A DNA stretch of 32,464 nucleotides. It comes from a virus. How positions within the stretch are numbered: the stretch's first letter is position 1; every line of letters begins with the position of its first letter. The stretch lies in the IMG/VR virus record IMGVR_UViG_3300025138_007674, positions 1-32,464 of that record. One strand, written 5' to 3'. The notes below the pieces were generated by a model that worked only from the letters and a program-made list of their open reading frames with translations, was not told the DNA's origin and made no database searches. Both the position numbers and the translations under genes were made by a program. Shown in pieces: positions 17,430-25,716 of this stretch.

Positions 17430-18274
17430 AAGAAATAACAGTACTAACAACATTCCATCAACCAGGATTAGAAAAATACGGACAGCGTATGATTAATAGC
17501 TTTGCTGAAAAAGTCGATCCTAGAATTAAATTAATTGTATATGCAGAGGATTGTAAACCTAATAATCCTAACGAAGAAAATATTTTAATTCTAGATGCAA
17601 AACAGTCTTTACCTAAACTAAATGCATTTAAAGCACGTTGGGGCAATGTAGACAAAGCAAATGGTATTCCACCAGATGATATTAAAGCAAGACGTCCACG
17701 TGATTGGCATAAGAAGTTTAAGTGGGACGCAGTACGTTTCGCTAATAAAGTTTATGCTGTATTTGATGCATGTGAAAATAATAAAGACTGGGTAGTGTGG
17801 ATGGACGCTGATACATTTGTACACAGCAATTGGAGTTATGAACAGTTTGCTGAACAACTACCAGATGATAAATGGATTACATATGTTGGTCGAGGTAAAG
17901 GGTCACAAACATGGCCAGAGTGCGGCTTCTATGGTATGAATATGAATCATCCAATGTGCGTACAGTTTTTAAAAGAGTTTGAAAGATTTTACGAAGATGC
18001 AGATAATGGTATCTTTGAATTAGAAGAATGGCACGACAGTTACGTGTTTGGACACATACTAAACTTAATGAGAAACATTGATGCTAGTGTACATGATTAC
18101 AGTGAACACATTTATGTACAGACTGCTAAGACTGGTGGAGGAGGACATCCACTTATTAACAGTGACTTAGGCAAATGGATTGATCATATGAAAGGCGGCC
18201 GCAAGGACGATGGACATTCGAAGCGTAAAGACCTAATGGGTAATCGCAACGAAGCGTATTGGAATGAAATTTAG
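17426..18274 (+). CDS. Putative GT-A glycosyltransferase
   Basis: 282 residues from ATG 17426, which overlaps the preceding TGA; the frame extends upstream to a TTG at 17393 with little support. KDWVVWMDADTFVHSNW holds the DxD motif. RDWHKKFKWDAVRFANKVYAVFDA precedes it as an acceptor-side helix, and the ECGFYGMNMNHP block follows. The C-terminal Gly/His-rich TAKTGGGGHPLINSDLGKWIDHMKGGRKDDGHS could complete the active site. Specificity is unknown. The adjacent GCGGCCGC at 18195-18202 is a rare octamer for this base composition. Confidence 0.65.
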   Translation: MKEITVLTTFHQPGLEKYGQRMINSFAEKVDPRIKLIVYAEDCKPNNPNEENILILDAKQSLPKLNAFKARWGNVDKANGIPPDDIKARRPRDWHKKFKWDAVRFANKVYAVFDACENNKDWVVWMDADTFVHSNWSYEQFAEQLPDDKWITYVGRGKGSQTWPECGFYGMNMNHPMCVQFLKEFERFYEDADNGIFELEEWHDSYVFGHILNLMRNIDASVHDYSEHIYVQTAKTGGGGHPLINSDLGKWIDHMKGGRKDDGHSKRKDLMGNRNEAYWNEI

Positions 18275-19100
18275 TTTATGGACGCAGTATGGCGCACTCA
18301 ATAGTAAGCCTGTTTTTGATGCTTTTGCAAATAGCCTTAACAATAACGGGCATGATGTTGCTTATAATGATCTTAGTGCCGATGTTAATGTTATTTGGAG
18401 CGTGTTGTTTAATGGAAGAATGGCTGGAAACAAAGCAGTCTGGGAACAACAAAAACCAACAATAGTATTAGAAGTAGGAGGCATTAATCGTGGCACTACA
18501 TGGAAGGTAGGACTAAATGGGATTAATAGAGATGCTTACTTTGGCCCTAGTGGTAATAGCTCTGATCGTATGCGTTTACTCGGCTTACAAGTAAAACCTT
18601 GGAAGTATAGCGGCGAACATATTCTTATAGCAGGACAACATGATAAGAGTTTACAATGGAAAGATATGCCCTCAATGTCTACTTGGGTACACGACACAAT
18701 AACATTTATTCGAGCTCAAACTGATCGACCTATTATATTTAGACCGCACCCACGCTGTCCTTTACCTGCTATCGAACACGACTTCAAAGGTGTAAAAAGA
18801 CAAGAACCCTTACAAATTAAAGGGTCTTATGATGACTTTGATATGCAATTCAATAACATATGGGCTACAGTTAGTTGGTCAAGTAACCCAGGTATACACA
18901 GTATAATTAACGGTGTACCTGCATTTACTGGTCCAAGCAGTCTTGCATTTGATGTAGCAGAACAAAACTTACGTAATATTGAGAATCCTTTATATGGTGA
19001 TAGAACACAATGGCTTAATGACTATGCACACACCGAATATACTATTGGAGAAATATCACAAGGAATTCCACTAAAACACTTGACTTCTAAGTTAATTTAA
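18264..19100 (+). CDS. Putative GT-B-type glycosyltransferase, paralog 4 of 4
   Basis: 278 residues. It shares with paralog 3 the core PIIFRPHPRCPLPAI, then ATVSWSSNPGIHSIINGVPAFTGPSS, and the end module VAEQNLRNIENPLYGDRTQWLNDYAHTEYTIGEISQGIPLKHL. The first half has NVIWSVLFNGRMAGNKAVWEQQ. It is the last gene of the glycan cluster; the next gene has its own promoter, whose -35 lies inside the end of this gene. It overlaps the previous gene by 11 bases. Confidence 0.6.
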   Translation: MKFSLWTQYGALNSKPVFDAFANSLNNNGHDVAYNDLSADVNVIWSVLFNGRMAGNKAVWEQQKPTIVLEVGGINRGTTWKVGLNGINRDAYFGPSGNSSDRMRLLGLQVKPWKYSGEHILIAGQHDKSLQWKDMPSMSTWVHDTITFIRAQTDRPIIFRPHPRCPLPAIEHDFKGVKRQEPLQIKGSYDDFDMQFNNIWATVSWSSNPGIHSIINGVPAFTGPSSLAFDVAEQNLRNIENPLYGDRTQWLNDYAHTEYTIGEISQGIPLKHLTSKLI

Positions 19101-19108
19101 GTTATAAT
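19080..19108 (+). promoter_or_regulatory. Consensus sigma70 promoter, leaderless, before the uvsW operon
   Basis: TTGACT at 19080-19085, a 17-base spacer, TATAAT at 19103-19108. The ATG of the next gene is at 19115, six bases after the -10 box, so transcription should begin at or next to the A of the ATG. There is no Shine-Dalgarno sequence. It marks the boundary between the glycan cluster and the uvsW group. Confidence 0.8.
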
Positions 19109-19114
19109 ACATAT

Positions 19115-20338
19115 ATGAACTTAGAAAAACCATCTACGTGTGAGGACTGCTTATCTTTTTTACTTAAAGAAGGACAAGCATCGATACCAGATAAAGGTAT
19201 ATTAGTTAGTCTCAATAAGCAGTTATCTAAAAAAATTGCACTAACTGATAGACAATATGCATTGTTAAAAGGCAAGTTGCTAAACTATTCTAGGTGTTGG
19301 CAACAAAATGATATTGACGAAAGTGTATTAGATAATTTAAAATATCCATTAAGAGAAATAGATAGAGCACATTGGATTAAAATACTTGATTATCAAGATA
19401 AAGAAGTAATTGGTATTAGGTTTCCTTTTAATAAAAAAGTTATTGATAGAATAGAAGACTTACGTAAGTTAGATACCTATAATCAAAAAAGTCATTACTA
19501 TAAAGATAATACACATTGTTTTCCGTTAACACCTAAAAATATATTTCAAATAGTTGAAATAGCAAATAGGTTTAATACTAAATTTACTGTACAGGATGAT
19601 ATAATTAATATCTATAATCAGCTGTTAGAATATGAAAAGAATAAAGATGATTACATACCAGGTGTATATGATTATACCGTTTCAAATATTCCAGATATAG
19701 CAAAAGAAAATTTAAAAAACGAATTAGGAGAGTGTGACAAAGATACATTATCACTATACTACGACCGAAGATACTTGTACGGATTAAAAGAATTTAATCA
19801 GCATCTAGTTGATGAAAGTATAAAGCAACACAGTATTATAGCTCAAACTATTATTAAAAGAGATAATGCAGTTGTGCTACTTAACAATAAAAGTGTAAAC
19901 TTAAATGACTTATTATCAGCAATACCTGAAATTAATAGGCTACCTATGCTTGTCTCGCTTAACCCAGATAATGCACACGATACATTGTTTGCAGTACATA
20001 ATGTACTTAAACACATCATACCTACTGAACAAATGAGTGTAATGTTTAGGAAACTAGGCAATGATCCAATTAATGAATATATTAAAGAACAAAAACTTAA
20101 TAATATGGTTGACAAAGCCACCAAAGTAGTGTATATTAGTAGTATAAAATTACCAAAGCCGTTATTACAAGCAAATTGGAAAGCGAGCTGTGTTCTATCT
20201 TTTGATAGTTCTAAGTTAACATTTAACAATGTAACTAATTATGTAGACGGATTTGATTTGCGTATTACATATGATGAGATTGCAATTGGTGGACTTTGGG
20301 ATAGAGGCGAGAGGAGATATATACGTGCGAACATGTAA
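19115..20338 (+). CDS. Unknown protein upstream of UvsW
   Basis: 407 residues. It begins with a Cys pair (CEDC, about 9-12) and a helical TDRQYALLKGKLLNYSRCWQ segment of a type I have seen in phage helicase-associated proteins. RFPFNKKVIDRIEDLRKL and YNQKSHYYKDNTHCFPLTPKNI follow; the rest is mixed alpha/beta without a nucleotide-binding motif. It is transcribed from the leaderless promoter directly before it and overlaps uvsW by 14 bases, so a role with UvsW is plausible. I do not recognise the family. Confidence 0.75.
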   Translation: MNLEKPSTCEDCLSFLLKEGQASIPDKGILVSLNKQLSKKIALTDRQYALLKGKLLNYSRCWQQNDIDESVLDNLKYPLREIDRAHWIKILDYQDKEVIGIRFPFNKKVIDRIEDLRKLDTYNQKSHYYKDNTHCFPLTPKNIFQIVEIANRFNTKFTVQDDIINIYNQLLEYEKNKDDYIPGVYDYTVSNIPDIAKENLKNELGECDKDTLSLYYDRRYLYGLKEFNQHLVDESIKQHSIIAQTIIKRDNAVVLLNNKSVNLNDLLSAIPEINRLPMLVSLNPDNAHDTLFAVHNVLKHIIPTEQMSVMFRKLGNDPINEYIKEQKLNNMVDKATKVVYISSIKLPKPLLQANWKASCVLSFDSSKLTFNNVTNYVDGFDLRITYDEIAIGGLWDRGERRYIRANM

Positions 20339-21788
20339 ACTAGTCATTGAAGACGAAGTGAATATTAAACTAGAAGGACTAGAGGTAGATGTACGGAGAA
20401 AACTTGCAAGTGCATTAAAGTTTGAAGTACCGTATGCACGTTATATGCCACAATACAAATTAGGACGTTGGGATGGCAAAGTAGCTTTCTTTGGTATTGG
20501 AGGCACAGGGTATGTTAATCATCTTAATGTAGTACAAGATGTTCTTGCAAAAAATAATGTAGAAATAAGTGACATTGAAGACAGAAGACATCCTATTGAT
20601 TTAAAATTTACACATTGTAATGAACGCTATTGGGCAGACCAAGGCGTATGTTGGCCAGAAGGTCATCCAGCAGAAGGCGAAGAAATTATCCTGCGTGATT
20701 ATCAAGTTGAAGCTATTAATAATTTTCTTGATAATCCGCAGAGCTTGCAACAGATCGCTACTGGTGCAGGCAAGACTATCACCACAGCAACACTAAGTCA
20801 TATGACAGAGAAATACGGGCGTAGCCTTGTTATTGTCCCCAATAAAAGTCTCGTCGAGCAAACGGAAGAGGACTACATTAATTGTAATCTAGATGTGGGT
20901 GTGTACTTTGGTGATAGGAAACAATTAGGTAAGACTCATACTATTTGTACTTGGCAAAGTTTAAATATACTTGACAAGAAGAATAAAGATGGCTCAGCAA
21001 TGTTATCATTAGCAGAGTTTCTTGAAGGTGTGAACACAATTATTATTGATGAAGTACACCAAGCAAAAGCAGAAGTACTTAAAAACTTGTTAACACGTAA
21101 CCTACGTAATGCTCCAATCCGTTGGGGACTTACTGGTACTGTTCCAAAAGAGAAGTTTGAGTTTGAAAGTATACATGCAAGTTTAGGTCCTGTGATAGGC
21201 AACATTACAGCAAAAGAATTACAAGACAAAGGCGTACTATCAAACTGTCATGTTAATGTGTGTCAGTTAATTGATACTGTAGCACATAGCGATTATCAAT
21301 CAGAATTAAAATATCTTGTTACTAATACTGCACGTATAGAATATATGGCAAAGTTATTAGATAAGATATCACAATCAGGCAATACTCTAATCCTTGTTGA
21401 TAGGATTAGTGCAGGCGAAATGTTAGCAGAGCTAATACCAGACAGCACCTTCGTAAGCGGAAGTGTTAAAGTTAAAGACCGAAAAGAGACTTATGATGAA
21501 ATACGTGAAGGAACTAATAAGGTCATTATCGCAACTTACGGAGTTGCGGCAGTGGGGCTTAATATACCTAGGATTTTTAATCTTGTACTTATTGAACCTG
21601 GAAAATCTTTTGTTCGGGTAATTCAGTCAATTGGTAGAGGTGTCCGTAAGGCAAAAGATAAAGACTTCGTACAAATATGGGACTTGACATCTACATGCAA
21701 GTTTGCGAAGCGACATCTGACTCAACGTAAAAAGTTTTACAAAGAGGCAGAGTATCCTTTTACAATTGAAAAAATAGACTGGAACTAA
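20325..21788 (+). CDS. uvsW: UvsW, DEXH-box DNA helicase
   Basis: Superfamily 2 helicase that unwinds branched DNA and R-loops and moves Holliday junctions in T4. 487 residues from GTG 20325, chosen because GAGGAG (20311-20316) precedes it and the start residues match the family; an in-frame TTG at 20253 lies inside the upstream gene. The N-terminal domain has PQYKLGRWDGKVAFF. Motif Q/I is RDYQVEAI...IATGAGKT (about 125-152), motif II is IIIDEVHQAK (about 239-248), motif III LTGT, and motif VI VIQSIGRGVRKAK (near 445-457). All are intact. Confidence 0.93.
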   Translation: MRTCKLVIEDEVNIKLEGLEVDVRRKLASALKFEVPYARYMPQYKLGRWDGKVAFFGIGGTGYVNHLNVVQDVLAKNNVEISDIEDRRHPIDLKFTHCNERYWADQGVCWPEGHPAEGEEIILRDYQVEAINNFLDNPQSLQQIATGAGKTITTATLSHMTEKYGRSLVIVPNKSLVEQTEEDYINCNLDVGVYFGDRKQLGKTHTICTWQSLNILDKKNKDGSAMLSLAEFLEGVNTIIIDEVHQAKAEVLKNLLTRNLRNAPIRWGLTGTVPKEKFEFESIHASLGPVIGNITAKELQDKGVLSNCHVNVCQLIDTVAHSDYQSELKYLVTNTARIEYMAKLLDKISQSGNTLILVDRISAGEMLAELIPDSTFVSGSVKVKDRKETYDEIREGTNKVIIATYGVAAVGLNIPRIFNLVLIEPGKSFVRVIQSIGRGVRKAKDKDFVQIWDLTSTCKFAKRHLTQRKKFYKEAEYPFTIEKIDWN

Positions 21789-21791
21789 TAT

Positions 21792-22298
21792 ATGCAAATA
21801 TTAACATTAGAAAATGAAGCATTAGATTTAAACACTTTACCTGATCAAATTGAGGAAGATATTAGATTTAGTGTATTAGATAATTCGGATAAAGAAAATC
21901 CTGATTTCTTTTACATTCCTTTAATTTTCTTAGAATCATTTAGCTCGCCTGGCGTTGTTTTAAAAGTTGGCGAGACAGAAATACAAATGCCAATTGATTG
22001 GCACATTGCTGTAGGCTGTAGCGAAAGCGGAAACGACTTAGAAGTGTTACCACTAACAAGTATAGGTGATAGAGGATTTGAAGCATTTTTATTTAATCCA
22101 CTAGCCAGCTTCAAACCTGAGTTTGGAGAAGTAAAGGTAATTAATTATTACAACGATGTTAAATGGTACTTCCCTAAGATGCGTAATGGACAACTTCTTA
22201 CTGTACCTATGGAAACAAAGAAAGAGCCATTATGTGCATTTTTCATCAAAGACATTACAAGGCAAACGGAAGTAATAAAATATGGAGAATTATTCTAA
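21792..22298 (+). CDS. Hypothetical protein after uvsW
   Basis: 168 residues, beta-rich, acidic at the N-terminus, without cysteine-rich or nucleotide-binding motifs. Segments such as MPIDWHIAVGCSESGNDLEVLPL and VKWYFPKMRNGQLLTVPM suggest a compact conserved protein. It is not the late sigma factor gp55, whose sequence pattern is absent. It begins three bases after the uvsW stop and overlaps the ATG at 22282. The function is unknown. Confidence 0.75.
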   Translation: MQILTLENEALDLNTLPDQIEEDIRFSVLDNSDKENPDFFYIPLIFLESFSSPGVVLKVGETEIQMPIDWHIAVGCSESGNDLEVLPLTSIGDRGFEAFLFNPLASFKPEFGEVKVINYYNDVKWYFPKMRNGQLLTVPMETKKEPLCAFFIKDITRQTEVIKYGELF

Positions 22299-22299
22299 A

Positions 22300-22650
22300 A
22301 TGAAAGCAGGAAAAATTTGGGGTCAAACAGAATTGATCCACGCAAACGGTGTACTAGAATTTCACCGTATTGAATACAAAGCAGGATACAAATGTTCAGA
22401 ACATGAACACGAATTTAAATGGAACGGATTCTTTGTTGAATCGGGCAAGATGATTGTCCGTGTTTGGCAAGATGATCAAGATGGTCTCGTAGATGAAACC
22501 ATTCTTGAAGCAGGGGATTTTACACAGGTTAAACCAGGTAAGATCCATCAGTTTGAAGGTCTCGAAGATGGAGTAGCCTTTGAACTTTATTGGGCAGAAT
22601 TTAATCACAATGATATTGTGCGTAGATCTGTCGGAACAAAAGTAAAATAA
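22300..22650 (+). CDS. Cupin-domain protein 1
   Basis: 116 residues from ATG 22300, preferred because GGAG lies upstream; ATG 22282 inside the previous gene would add six residues. Cupin motif 1 is YKCSEHEHEFKWNGFFVESG with histidines for a metal, and motif 2 is GDFTQVKPGKIHQFEG. It is a single small beta-barrel, probably a sugar isomerase, epimerase or binding protein. It opens the metabolic block that continues with the transporter, KdsA and KdsB. The substrate is unknown. Confidence 0.75.
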   Translation: MKAGKIWGQTELIHANGVLEFHRIEYKAGYKCSEHEHEFKWNGFFVESGKMIVRVWQDDQDGLVDETILEAGDFTQVKPGKIHQFEGLEDGVAFELYWAEFNHNDIVRRSVGTKVK

Positions 22651-22661
22651 CAGGAGAACAT

Positions 22662-23378
22662 ATGTTAACAAAACTTTTAGAAGGTGTAGACAAGACGCTT
22701 GTTAGGAATCTTGTGATTCTACACACCCTAGTAATTGCAGTAAGTAATTACTTGGTAACAATTAGATTTGATCTATTCCCAGGGGCAGAGTTGCCTTTGT
22801 TTGGATCATTTCCATTAGCGGCGGCGGCATTTACATTTCCGATCGTTGTTGTAGCAACTGACTTGACTGTAAGACTTGTTGGTAAAGAAGCAGGTAGAGC
22901 TGTTGTAGCAATGGCAATTATTCCAGCTATTGTAGCATCAGTACTAGTACTATTAGCACTAGGTGATGAACATGCATACAGAGTAGGTTTTGCATCAGGT
23001 ACTGCATACGCAATTGGTACAATGCTTGACGTATATGTATTCCAAGCAATTAGAGAACGTTCAAATGCATGGTGGGCGGCACCAGCACTTTCAACAGTTG
23101 TTGCAAACGTTATTGACACATACTCATTCTTTTATGTGGCATTTGCAGGTTCAACAGACGCTGAAGGCAAACTAACTTGGATTGGTGAAAACTGGCACAT
23201 TGTTGCACAGAACAATACACTGACTAAGATTGCAGTTGGTTTAATTGTATTCCTTCCAGCATATGGATTATTACTTTCTTACTTAGGTAAAAAAGTTGCA
23301 ACAGAACCATTAGTACTTAAAGACGAAGTAGTTGAAAAGCCTAAGGCTAAGAAAAGAACTACAAAGAAAAAGACATAA
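22662..23378 (+). CDS. VUT/YhhQ-family transporter, probable preQ0 (queuosine precursor) uptake
   Basis: 238 residues with about six hydrophobic segments. It has the YhhQ/VUT pattern: an early helix with SNYLVTIRFDLFPG, then AAAAFTFPIVVVATDLTVRLVGKEAGR, AYAIGTMLDVYVFQAIRER, and STVVANVIDTYSFFYVAF. Family members import the 7-deazaguanine precursor preQ0 or preQ1. In a phage this can feed tRNA queuosine or 7-deazaguanine DNA modification. The C-terminal tail is very Lys-rich (KPKAKKRTTKKKT). AGGAG sits just before the ATG. Confidence 0.82.
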   Translation: MLTKLLEGVDKTLVRNLVILHTLVIAVSNYLVTIRFDLFPGAELPLFGSFPLAAAAFTFPIVVVATDLTVRLVGKEAGRAVVAMAIIPAIVASVLVLLALGDEHAYRVGFASGTAYAIGTMLDVYVFQAIRERSNAWWAAPALSTVVANVIDTYSFFYVAFAGSTDAEGKLTWIGENWHIVAQNNTLTKIAVGLIVFLPAYGLLLSYLGKKVATEPLVLKDEVVEKPKAKKRTTKKKT

Positions 23379-23383
23379 TTGAT

Positions 23384-23653
23384 ATGGGTAATCTTATACC
23401 CAATCAAGCATTGATATATGAGCGTAGCGACGGTGTTGTCTACGCTCATTATCGCGACCCACCACATAACAAAATACCGCGTTGGGTAATAGGTGGTGAA
23501 CCAGATTCAACTGCAAGAGCATTAGGCATTGTAAGTTACGACGAATGGAAAAAAGTAATGCATATTGCAGAAAGTAATGCAAATATTAAAAATGCATTAC
23601 AAAGATTAATGACAATGTATTATATAGTAAAAGATGAAACGGAGTCGCAATGA
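23384..23653 (+). CDS. Conserved hypothetical protein
   Basis: 89 residues. The start NLIPNQALIYERSDGVVYAHYRDPP and the middle IPRWVIGGE resemble a small protein I recall from T4-like cyanophages, without known function. The C-terminal half is helical (YDEWKKVMHIAESNANIKNALQRLMTMYYIV). No clear ribosome site precedes it. It may be coupled to the transporter gene five bases upstream. Confidence 0.75.
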   Translation: MGNLIPNQALIYERSDGVVYAHYRDPPHNKIPRWVIGGEPDSTARALGIVSYDEWKKVMHIAESNANIKNALQRLMTMYYIVKDETESQ

Positions 23654-23979
23654 GATTAAGTGTTAATGATATTGGCGGAGAAGTTGCTAAACAAGATGAA
23701 AGATATGTTGTAAAAGATAATACAACACTAAAGAATTTAGTAGTTAGTAGCACTAGACTACAACCACGCAAAGCAACATCAGGTCACAAGCACGAAGGCC
23801 AAGAAGAAGTATATTACTTTATTGAAGGTACTGGTAAGATGGAACTAGATGGTGATACTATCAAAGTTCAGCCTGGCGATGTTGTACTAATTGAAGATGG
23901 AGTATTCCATAGAGTACATGCAGGTATGTACGAAGAACTTTATTTTGTATGTGTGTTTGATGGAAGGAGATCACATTGA
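23650..23979 (+). CDS. Cupin-domain protein 2
   Basis: 109 residues. Classic cupin motifs: SGHKHEGQEEVYYFIEGTGKMELDG (metal histidines and glutamate) and VQPGDVVLIEDGVFHRVHAG. Similar small cupins occur next to sugar-nucleotide genes. It directly precedes kdsA (4-base overlap) and could act on the KDO precursor or another sugar phosphate. No KdsD isomerase or KdsC phosphatase is in the window, so these steps are host-supplied or done by an unrecognised protein. Confidence 0.82.
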   Translation: MRLSVNDIGGEVAKQDERYVVKDNTTLKNLVVSSTRLQPRKATSGHKHEGQEEVYYFIEGTGKMELDGDTIKVQPGDVVLIEDGVFHRVHAGMYEELYFVCVFDGRRSH

Positions 23980-24749
23980 GAATTATAGCAGGACCTTGTC
24001 AACACGAAACACTTACAGAAAGTTTAATGATTGCTAAAGAGTGTCAACGTGTATGTGATAAACACGGCATTGAGTATTACTTTAAAGCAAGTTTTGACAA
24101 AGCAAATAGAAGTAGTATGCAAGGCAAGCGAGGTGTTGGATTAAATGCAACACTAACTGACTTTCAACAAATAAAAGACACAGTGGGCTCTAAGACGCTC
24201 ACAGACGTTCATACAGTAGAGCAAATTAGTCACGTTACTACTTTCTTTAATAATGCTGTAGACGTACTACAAATACCCGCATTTCTTTGTAGACAAACTG
24301 ACCTACTACAAGCGGCTTGTTCTACAGACAAAATAGTAAATATAAAGAAGGGACAATTCTTAGCTCCCTGGGATGTCAAAGGTATACTAAGCAAGTGTAC
24401 AGACGCTAAAGAAGTTTGGATTACTGAGAGAGGAACAAGTTTTGGATACAATAGTCTTGTTGTGGATTATACTGGTCTTATCTATATGCTCGATAATTAT
24501 GATTCTGATATTGTGTTTGATGTCACGCACTCTGTACAAAAACCCGGAGGACTGGGGGATAGTAGCGGCGGGAATCGTGATTACGTGCCTGGGCTCGCTC
24601 GTGCTGGGTCTGCTCTTGGGATCACTTCCTTCTTCCTCGAAGTCCACCCTATGCCTGATGACTCGCCAAGCGATGGTCCAAATATGCTTAGACTAGATGA
24701 CTTTGAACAAGTAGTGGATGACTTAGTTAAATATCAATATGAACAATAA
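23976..24749 (+). CDS. kdsA: 3-deoxy-8-phosphooctulonate (KDO-8-P) synthase
   Basis: Condenses D-arabinose 5-phosphate with phosphoenolpyruvate to give KDO-8-P, the committed step of LPS inner-core sugar synthesis. 257 residues with all family blocks: IAGPC (2-8), FKASFDKANRSS (36-47), LQIPAFLCRQTDLL (98-111), VNIKKGQFLAPWD (121-133), TERGTSFGYN, FDVTHSVQKPGG and SDGPNML. Cys8, His185, Glu222 and Asp233 form the metal set of the metal-dependent class. Bases 24541-24650 are about 60 percent G+C, far above the rest. The TTG start at 23976 overlaps the cupin gene. Confidence 0.95.
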   Translation: MRIIAGPCQHETLTESLMIAKECQRVCDKHGIEYYFKASFDKANRSSMQGKRGVGLNATLTDFQQIKDTVGSKTLTDVHTVEQISHVTTFFNNAVDVLQIPAFLCRQTDLLQAACSTDKIVNIKKGQFLAPWDVKGILSKCTDAKEVWITERGTSFGYNSLVVDYTGLIYMLDNYDSDIVFDVTHSVQKPGGLGDSSGGNRDYVPGLARAGSALGITSFFLEVHPMPDDSPSDGPNMLRLDDFEQVVDDLVKYQYEQ

Positions 24750-25716
24750 ATTTCAAAATGCATGTAACGGAATAAAACAAGCCTGCCCACCTATATGGAT
24801 GATGCGACAAGCAGGTAGATACCAAAAAGGTTACATGGCTATGAAAGAGCAATGGTCGTTTGAACAAATGTGTAAACTACCAAGACTAGCATGCGAAGTT
24901 GCTATGCTACCAATTAATCAGTTTGATTTTGATATTGCAATACTGTTTAGTGATATACTATTTCCTATTGAAGGATTAGGCGTACCATTAAAGTTTGATC
25001 CAGGTCCAAAGTTTGAATGGTTTATTAATGAAGAAAATTATAAAGATCATTCTAATATTGAACTTGCAGTAAAACATATGGAGTTCCAAGCAAGAGCAGT
25101 AACAGCAACAAGAGAAGCATTACCTGCTAAAAAAAGTTTAATAGGTTTTGTTGGCGGACCTTGGACACTGCTAAACTATGCTATAGGCAAAGATGCAAAA
25201 GTAAGTTTAGGTTGGAAAACAAAATATATGAATGAAGTTATTATGCCTTTGCTTGTACGTAATATTCATTTACAATTAGATGCCGGTGCTGAAAAGGTAA
25301 TGATACTTGATAGTGGCGTAGGTAATATGAGCGAAAGCTATTTCAAAAAACATTATGTTAATACACTACAACCAATGATACAAACCGACACAGGGTATTA
25401 TACACAGTACTTAAATCAAAAGTGCTTGCCTACTTTATATAAAATGGGTTGGGCAGGAATAGGAGTTGATAGTATAGTAGATATTACAAACACATTTAAA
25501 AAATACAACGACGGATTTATTCAAGGCAACTTTGATGAAAAACTTTTACTGTTACCTAAAGAAGAATGTAGATCACACATTGAAGATTTTTGTAACACAA
25601 TGCAAAGAGTGGACCATACAGGTTGGGTTTGTGGACTAGGACATGGTATTCATAAAACTACACCAGAAGAAAATGTTCAAATGTTTGTAAGTATGATTAG
25701 AGAAAGGTTCAAATGA
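24739..25716 (+). CDS. HemE-like uroporphyrinogen decarboxylase family protein
   Basis: 325 residues, near the usual 340-355. In uroporphyrinogen decarboxylase, which makes coproporphyrinogen III for heme and chlorophyll, the key residues are conserved, and all can be seen here. WMMRQAGRY gives Arg23 and Arg27, LFSDILFP gives Asp72, FVGGPWTLLNY gives Tyr147, LDSGVGNMS gives Ser192, and LGHGIHKTTPEENV gives His302. IQGNFDEKLL is also typical. The start lies 11 bases inside kdsA and the end overlaps kdsB. This family also contains corrinoid methyltransferases, but the Arg/Asp/Tyr set favours a true decarboxylase. Confidence 0.85.
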   Translation: MNNKFQNACNGIKQACPPIWMMRQAGRYQKGYMAMKEQWSFEQMCKLPRLACEVAMLPINQFDFDIAILFSDILFPIEGLGVPLKFDPGPKFEWFINEENYKDHSNIELAVKHMEFQARAVTATREALPAKKSLIGFVGGPWTLLNYAIGKDAKVSLGWKTKYMNEVIMPLLVRNIHLQLDAGAEKVMILDSGVGNMSESYFKKHYVNTLQPMIQTDTGYYTQYLNQKCLPTLYKMGWAGIGVDSIVDITNTFKKYNDGFIQGNFDEKLLLLPKEECRSHIEDFCNTMQRVDHTGWVCGLGHGIHKTTPEENVQMFVSMIRERFK

